NCBI GenBank assembly: GCA_026419785.1
Contig: JAODTK010004732.1
Span: forward strand, 248,001 to 312,000
DNA: 64,000 bases
Source: Sclerodactyla briareus
Taxonomy: Eukaryota; Echinodermata; Holothuroidea; Dendrochirotida; Sclerodactylidae
Direction of reading: 5' to 3'
Part shown: positions 59,116 to 64,000 of the stretch, piece after piece
Position numbering within the stretch: position 1 is the first letter of the stretch
Layout of the letters: the number at the start of each line of letters is the position of its first letter
Translations under genes and position numbers: made by a program
The notes under the pieces: model-generated
Told to the model about the DNA's origin: nothing
What the model saw: only the letters and a program-made list of their open reading frames with translations
Databases searched by the model: none

Positions 59116-59745
59116 CATGTGTAGCGGGGTAAACCGCCCACGTATATATCCTGCTTTTGAGCAATCATTGGGGAGAAGTTATCTAACACCCCATGAAGAC
59201 CCCCATTTTGGTCAGAAACCAAGATGAAATTAATCAACCAAGTTTGTTGTAATTCATGGAAGTAAAATAGGCATATGAATTATGCAAAGTTGACCCACGT
59301 TGGCTTCGAAATGACCTCCACATTTTTCATGATCAAATATAGTCCCTACCCACAAGTTTCGTTCAAATCTGACAAAGTTTGGAAATTCGCCTCAATTTCG
59401 CAAATTTGACCTTCATGACCTTGAAATGACCTCCACATTCTTCGGGATTAACTATAGTCCCTACCCACAAGTTTCGTTCAAATCCGACTTACTTAAAATT
59501 TCCCGTAAATTATGCAATTAGCGGCCCCCAGCCTTGCAGTGATGCCCACTTTCAAACTCATCCGAGATTTCACTAGGCGGACATGTGTACCAAGTTTCAG
59601 TCAATCGGAGTTGAAGCGGTGAAGCGTTATTGCGTTAACGCCTAAAGTTTCCGGCGGCGGCGGAGCCTGGGACGGCGGTGGCGGCTACACAACCACAACC
59701 AAATTCGCGGACACTTCCAGTGTCGCGGGATATAATTAACATGTA
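59116..59745 (+). repeat. Dispersed AT-rich repeat with GC-rich 3' end, copy 2
   Basis: Counterpart of 7994-8560. Its better-preserved 3' part has tgcgttaacgcctaaagttt, then ccggcggcggcggagcctgg, and ends cacttccagtgtcgcgggat. Internal sub-repeats of atagtccctacccac and gacctccacatt are visible. Located in an intron of the ABLIM-family gene. Confidence 0.8.
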
Positions 59746-59790
59746 AATTTCAATGGAAAATGTAGAATATCTACAGTGCTCTGCAGGTAT

Positions 59791-59897
59791 GAGTTCATTA
59801 TATCCCCGAGACACGAGTAGGTAGTGTCAGGGGCTATCAGGGTTTTGGGTGGTCTCGGTGTGTCCATCGCCCCAGGCTCCACCGCGGCCAGAAACTT
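59791..59897 (-). repeat. Inverted copy of the repeat's GC-rich 3' end
   Basis: Read on minus: agaagtttctggccgcggtg, gagcctggggcgatggacac and gtgtctcggggatataatga match the 3' end of 59116-59745, so two copies meet tail to tail with a spacer of about 45-50 bases. The minus open frame 59930-59736 is this repeat, not a gene. Confidence 0.7.
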
Positions 59898-59929
59898 CTG
59901 AAGCTTTACAGAATTAGGTCCTTTCAACA

Positions 59930-61424
59930 CTTTTGATATGTTTCTCTCGTGTCTTTTATGACTCGATCATATCATTCTTAAATTGCCGAAATTCAGAGTG
60001 ACCCCAAAAATGGATAGCTGTTCAAAGAACCAGGCGGCTCAACATTGGATGAAGACTCCTCTTGCTGTTATGTTGGACTATATATATAGTAGACCTGAAA
60101 TAATGAACCATTGCGTCAGATATGACCCATAAAGTGATGTTTACTGTCTACCGACAGCACCACCTCACCCGACTGGCCACTATAGCCGGAGGATATGAAC
60201 TAACAGACGTGACATTTAGGGGAGTTTATATCTCAGTGTGAGCTTGAGGCCGCAATTACTGCGATGGGCTGAGCATCTGTCTGTTAACCATCACAGCGAG
60301 GGCCTGCGTCGTTAACTGTACAGTCAGCACAGCGGGGTTGATTGTGACCCGAATAACGAGACTAATTGCACTGCACCCTGTGTATATTAAACTGTAGGCT
60401 GTCTGGAAGGCATTGTGCTGTGATGAATCTGACCTAACCTTCACCCACGGCCTATCTTCTAGTTCTAGGAAGCCTCATGGTTCACCCAACTCAAATGCTT
60501 CGGGGGAGCACCAGGCACGATGGAAGTGAGTTCCAAAGTTTCTGGTTTGTCCCGGACTGAAATCTGACCATGGCAAAAAACTCAATGAAGAAAATGTCTC
60601 TGATTCAACTATTGTCTCCTGCTAGCAGAATGACAATGACACCACCATCCCACCCCCATCCGCACCCTATACTAGAAAAAGTACCAACACACCAATAGCA
60701 CAGGAATAAGCCGAGGCTGATTGCTTTATATTTAGGTTAAGACGTTCCTAACAACTCATTTCTGCATATCTCACATCATCTCTCTTCAACTGTTTCTTGG
60801 GGTTAGCACTGAAACACATCATATTAAAAAATTATGCGTTTGTTAATAAAAATAAATGAGAAATTCCTGTCTAGAGCTCCCGTGCAAGATCCTTGTTCAG
60901 AGTTATCATGCAAACAGAGAGAGAATCATGATGTAGTTCATTAGGAGGGATGAGGTTACACCGGAGGAGAGGTTATTCAATCCTGTTGATTAAGTGCTCA
61001 TGGTGTGAAACTGGTGAAAAAATTTTTAAGGGGAGAGGTAATCTCTCCAATGTCTCCCCTGTCTGGGGGAACCAGTTAATTAATGGTGTCTATACCCACG
61101 AAACAGCTGTATGGTAGATAATGGTATCTGCACCAGAGCAAATTTAACGACCACATTTATCGAGGGAGGAAGCCCACGTCACGAAGGGAGGGAAAATCTT
61201 CTGAAGCAGAGATTATAGCCAGAAAAGTGTGTTCTCGGACCTGTGTCGTGATCAGTGATTGTTTTTTTATTTAGGTAGGCTGTTCTGACAATCCTGACCA
61301 GAGGGGTTGGAATAGTTAGTATGCCAGCAAGTGCTTCACATATGAATAGCACTTACTATTTACCAGTCCTTCCTTAATTTTCATTGGAAATCGATGTTGG
61401 GCATGTCACCATAGTTTTTTTGAA
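59930..61424. other. Intronic DNA, unassigned
   Basis: No exon, RNA or clear repeat recognised. Confidence 0.4.
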
Positions 61425-61735
61425 AATGTGACCAAATTAAAATTCATTTCAATTAGTCAAATTATTTGACCTCCAGTGACCACTTCCCAAACTTGATTAT
61501 TTCAGGACTGAAGAGGGACTACCATTCACTAAATTTCATGGGAATCCAGACTTTACAAATTTGAAAACATTATTCGAATTAGACACATTCAATGACCTCC
61601 AATGACCCTAACTCAGAACTCAAATCCACCAAGTTTTATGCAGATTGGACTCACATACATAGATACATACAAGCACACAACAATGTGATCGCTAAGTCTC
61701 TTCCTGAACTCTGTTGAATTTTTCTGCAGGTCATC
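61425..61735 (+). repeat. Partial copy of the 25.8-kb AT-rich repeat family
   Basis: Shares gacctccagtgacc, ccaagttttatgnagatt and the terminal cacacaacaatgtgatcgct then aagtctcttcctgaact with the end of 25790-26845 (gagtgatcggagtctcttct, ggaact). Only about two units are present. Confidence 0.65.
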
Positions 61736-62327
61736 ACAGAAGGAAGCATGCTGTGTTTCACTAACAAGCAAGTAAATATTTACACGCCAAACACGCTTTA
61801 GCTCTCGCCATCATTCCTTAATATTCATGTTTGTTCGATCTAGAAAGTGCTGAAATTACCCTAGTTACTGTCTGGTTAGTGACCTTATATCAATTTTTTT
61901 CTTTTATGGCTCGAAGAACCACATGGATGCATTTGCCCAAATGAACATTTGCACATAGCCACGTCAAGCAAGCATCCCCACACACTCCATATGCTATATT
62001 TCTCTCTGAAGTTATGTTAGTATGACGTGCAATGTGTTAGTCATGAAATCCTCTCTGTTCTCTTACCATGAGGATAGGAATACCTCGTATAAAGAGCACC
62101 TGAAATATATACAGCCAACAAATTGGGAATATGAATATGGTAACAACGGTCCTTCTTTGCATTAAGCTGCTAAACAGAAAACAAAATTTGTTAACATCAC
62201 AGAGAACATCAGATTCAGTCATGACTTCCCACTATCTGGTCACAAATTTGACTTGTTCAAATTTGCCATTCACCCCCTTTTTGGAAGCTGAACCTGCACC
62301 CTCCTTGTCCCCACCCTCAACCAACCC

Positions 62328-62368
62328 TGACACACACACACACACGCACGGACACGCACACACACATA
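62328..62368. repeat. CA-rich microsatellite
   Basis: (CA)n interrupted by cgcacgga. Confidence 0.9.
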
Positions 62369-62527
62369 CTTTTATAAATCAGTAACACGAAACATAACCC
62401 ATGTGTTTCATCATGGTCAATTAACACATGTAATATGTCATGTAACCCACCCCAAATCACTAACAGTATCTGACAAGAACTTCCTGACATTGTTTATCCT
62501 GATGAGAGCATCAGAATATGTGTATAA

Positions 62528-62816
62528 AGACGACCTCAAGCTGTGCGCGGAATTGCTCTCCGCAAGGCTTGCGGATTGTGCGGTGGGACACGCCGCTTTC
62601 CCAGAACGCATAGTGTGAGGCCGCTTCCTCGAGCCCGTGATCACCGCATCTTTCCTCAACTCACTGCAAGCCTTGCAGAATCCTCTGCAATGTTTTCAAT
62701 GAGTTCAAATCTTTTGAGACTTTCCGCAATTGACTCAGTGCATAGTTATGGCAACTATGAGTCTATGAGAGGGGTGTCTTCCTCAAGAATGACTTCAGTG
62801 GATACGCAAGTGTGAG
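62528..62816 (+). other. Ambiguous coding-like segment, open on both strands
   Basis: The plus frame ends in a protein-like piece (SNLLRLSAIDSVHSYGNYES, then SSSRMTSVDTQV and stop at 62814-62816), with a pyrimidine-rich acceptor-like tract before 62674. The final DTQV would fit a class I PDZ ligand. The minus strand is also open (62659-62438) with a Ser-rich reading (QSASLAESNSAHSLRSSLYT). The perfect palindrome CCGCAAGGCTTGCGG at 62558-62572 and the inverted ttgcag/ctgcaa pair explain part of the two-strand openness. Neither reading is assigned. Confidence 0.25.
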
Positions 62817-63303
62817 ATAAAAAAAAAACTGCCTTCTCCGCCTGCGAAACACATCGCAACCTGTTTAAGAGATATTATGTATGTGGTTCATGTTGTACAC
62901 ATGTCAATTTCCAAATTGATATATCATTGTTTATACTTGCAGACAGAGGTTAGAGATTGCTGTAATGTACAGGTGCCTGGGAATTTGCCTATTCAGTGTT
63001 AGTTTGCTTTCAATTAAATTTTCTTGGCCTCTGTTGAACCAATATCTATCTTGCAATACTAAATATGACATATTCGGACACTGGCCCTGTCTCAGGTAGC
63101 GTGAATTCGCCATTTTTAACACGGCACCGGACCGGCATACGCAACAATGGAATTCCAGCCTCAATCATACAGTGTAAAGGGACGTGGCTAACCAGGCGAG
63201 CATTCTCATTACTGGTGTAGTATGTGCAATATTCTTCTTGCCTCATAAATTCTTCATATAAATTCTCAGTCTAATACCACCGAAGCGACTCGACATGACT
63301 AAC

Positions 63304-63735
63304 CTGAGTAGTAGGAATTTTCGTATCTGGTGGGATGTGCGTTCGTGGTCCGCCCCGATGGCGTCCTGAGAAGCGCTACGCTGGATCAAGAGTGTCGACG
63401 CGCTCTTTCTCCAGCTCCGCCCTGACGATCTCCTTCCGAGGGGCGAGTTGACCTGCTCCACCTTCTGCTCGATCACTGACCTGCCGAACGCTCCTCGTCG
63501 TTGAGGTCCCCCATCGACTTGCTCTTTCCACTCCTCGGCGACCAGAGCCAGGAGGGGCGGGCCGGGCCACTCGGGTCGCTCCACCTTTGGGACAAAAAGT
63601 AGTTCGGCCCGGGCCGCTGGGCCGCAGAGAACTTGGCCTGCTTGATTATCGCGCCTCGAGAGGTTCTCGGCTTTTGGGGGCTTATCTTGCGGCCGGAGTC
63701 CTCAAATTGCACTCTTGGCCGTGGTCGGAATGGTC
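63304..63735 (-). CDS. ABLIM/dematin-like protein, anchor-region exon
   Basis: Minus strand; acceptor ccgatccacag ends at 63736 and donor ctactcag then gttagt starts at 63303. Length is 432 nt, a multiple of three. One frame gives AIIKQAKFSAAQRPGPN. After a shift at a T5 run the next gives KVERPEWPGPPLLALVAEEW, and after another, LGKEIVRAELEKERVDTL. In order these match the AbLIM anchor/dematin core: SSKFPAAQPPDPN, then KIETDYWPCPPSLAVVE-EW, then LGK-ILKEEMEKE. The three frames mean at least two indels, most likely assembly errors since the splice sites and overall length are preserved. ABLIM proteins link actin filaments to signalling partners; the N-terminal LIM domains would be encoded beyond the window edge. 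Confidence 0.72.
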
Positions 63736-64000
63736 CTGTGGATCGGAAGTGAAATAAGCAAGTTAATCTATGGCACGAGGGTGTGGTCAAAGGGAAGAGA
63801 TGTGTCAAGTTGGAGCAGGGTTCAAGGATTCACTTCCTCATGGTCATTAAGATAAATCACAAATTTGAAATAGGAGTGGCCCATAAATAATCAGAATGCT
63901 CAACTTCAAGTCTTGTAAAGACATATTCTTCAAGCAAGTTTATGGTGACTGTTGGTTGATGTGTGATTATGGCGCCTTATGTTCAGACACATGAGCTTTG
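63736..64000. other. Upstream intron of the ABLIM-like gene
   Basis: No exon recognised before the window edge. Confidence 0.4.

Noticed and set aside
59736..59930. 64-codon open frame on minus with a protein-like start
   Set aside because: It is the inverted 3' end of the dispersed repeat at 59.1-59.7 kb.
1..64000. CRISPR arrays, prokaryotic operons, phage or defence islands
   Set aside because: No spacer-repeat arrays, ribosome binding sites or clustered intact ORFs; splice sites and SINE/LINE/MITE content show a eukaryotic nuclear sequence.

Overview
This window looks like nuclear DNA of a multicellular animal. It has spliced exons of a metazoan-type actin-binding LIM (ABLIM)/dematin family gene. 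It also has tRNA-derived SINE pieces, broken LINE 3' ends, a Harbinger-type transposase remnant, short inverted-repeat elements and many microsatellites. There are no operons, Shine-Dalgarno sites, CRISPR arrays or long intact ORFs. The mix of repeats would suit a marine deuterostome invertebrate (echinoderm, hemichordate or lancelet-like), but that is inference and no species can be named from the sequence. Real exons carry single-base and dinucleotide indels at or near homopolymers and CT runs while keeping good splice sites, and long G, C and A tracts are common. This suggests an assembly from incompletely corrected long reads, so frameshifts should not automatically be read as pseudogenization.

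Layout. 0-12 kb is repeat-rich: tandem TGACCT-bearing repeats (1-1.1 kb), SINE pieces, a dispersed repeat at 8 kb, an A-rich tract of about 900 bp at 10-10.9 kb and a 360-bp tandem dimer at 11.5-12.3 kb. 12-22 kb is mostly unassigned, with two SINEs, a (ATT)n tract, two adjacent copies of one short inverted-repeat element and a LINE 3' end. 22.6-28.3 kb holds GC-rich, coding-like minus-strand blocks with plausible splice sites; they look like the 3' part of an unidentified gene. 28.9-32.1 kb is a transposon cluster: a LINE 3' end with a (CTA)n tail, a Harbinger remnant inside long inverted repeats, and direct repeats on either side. 35.4-36.2 kb is a second copy of the same LINE on the other strand. 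36-47.5 kb is largely unassigned.

48.6-63.7 kb carries the C-terminal part of an ABLIM/dematin-like gene on the minus strand. The exon encoding the conserved AbLIM anchor region lies at 63.3-63.7 kb, small exons at 55.7 and 51.6 kb, and the villin-type headpiece is split over two exons at 49.9 and 48.7 kb, ending in a stop. The N-terminal LIM domains would lie beyond position 64000. The introns and 3' flank are full of repeats: a probable hAT-type MITE with an 8-bp target duplication, another inverted-repeat element, nuclear-receptor-like direct repeats, SINE fragments and AT-rich dispersed repeats.

I found no evidence of a new multi-gene biological system. The most useful leads are the ABLIM-family exons, the unidentified GC-rich gene at 22.7-28.3 kb, the well-delimited mobile elements, and the dispersed repeats that carry regularly spaced transcription-factor-like motifs.
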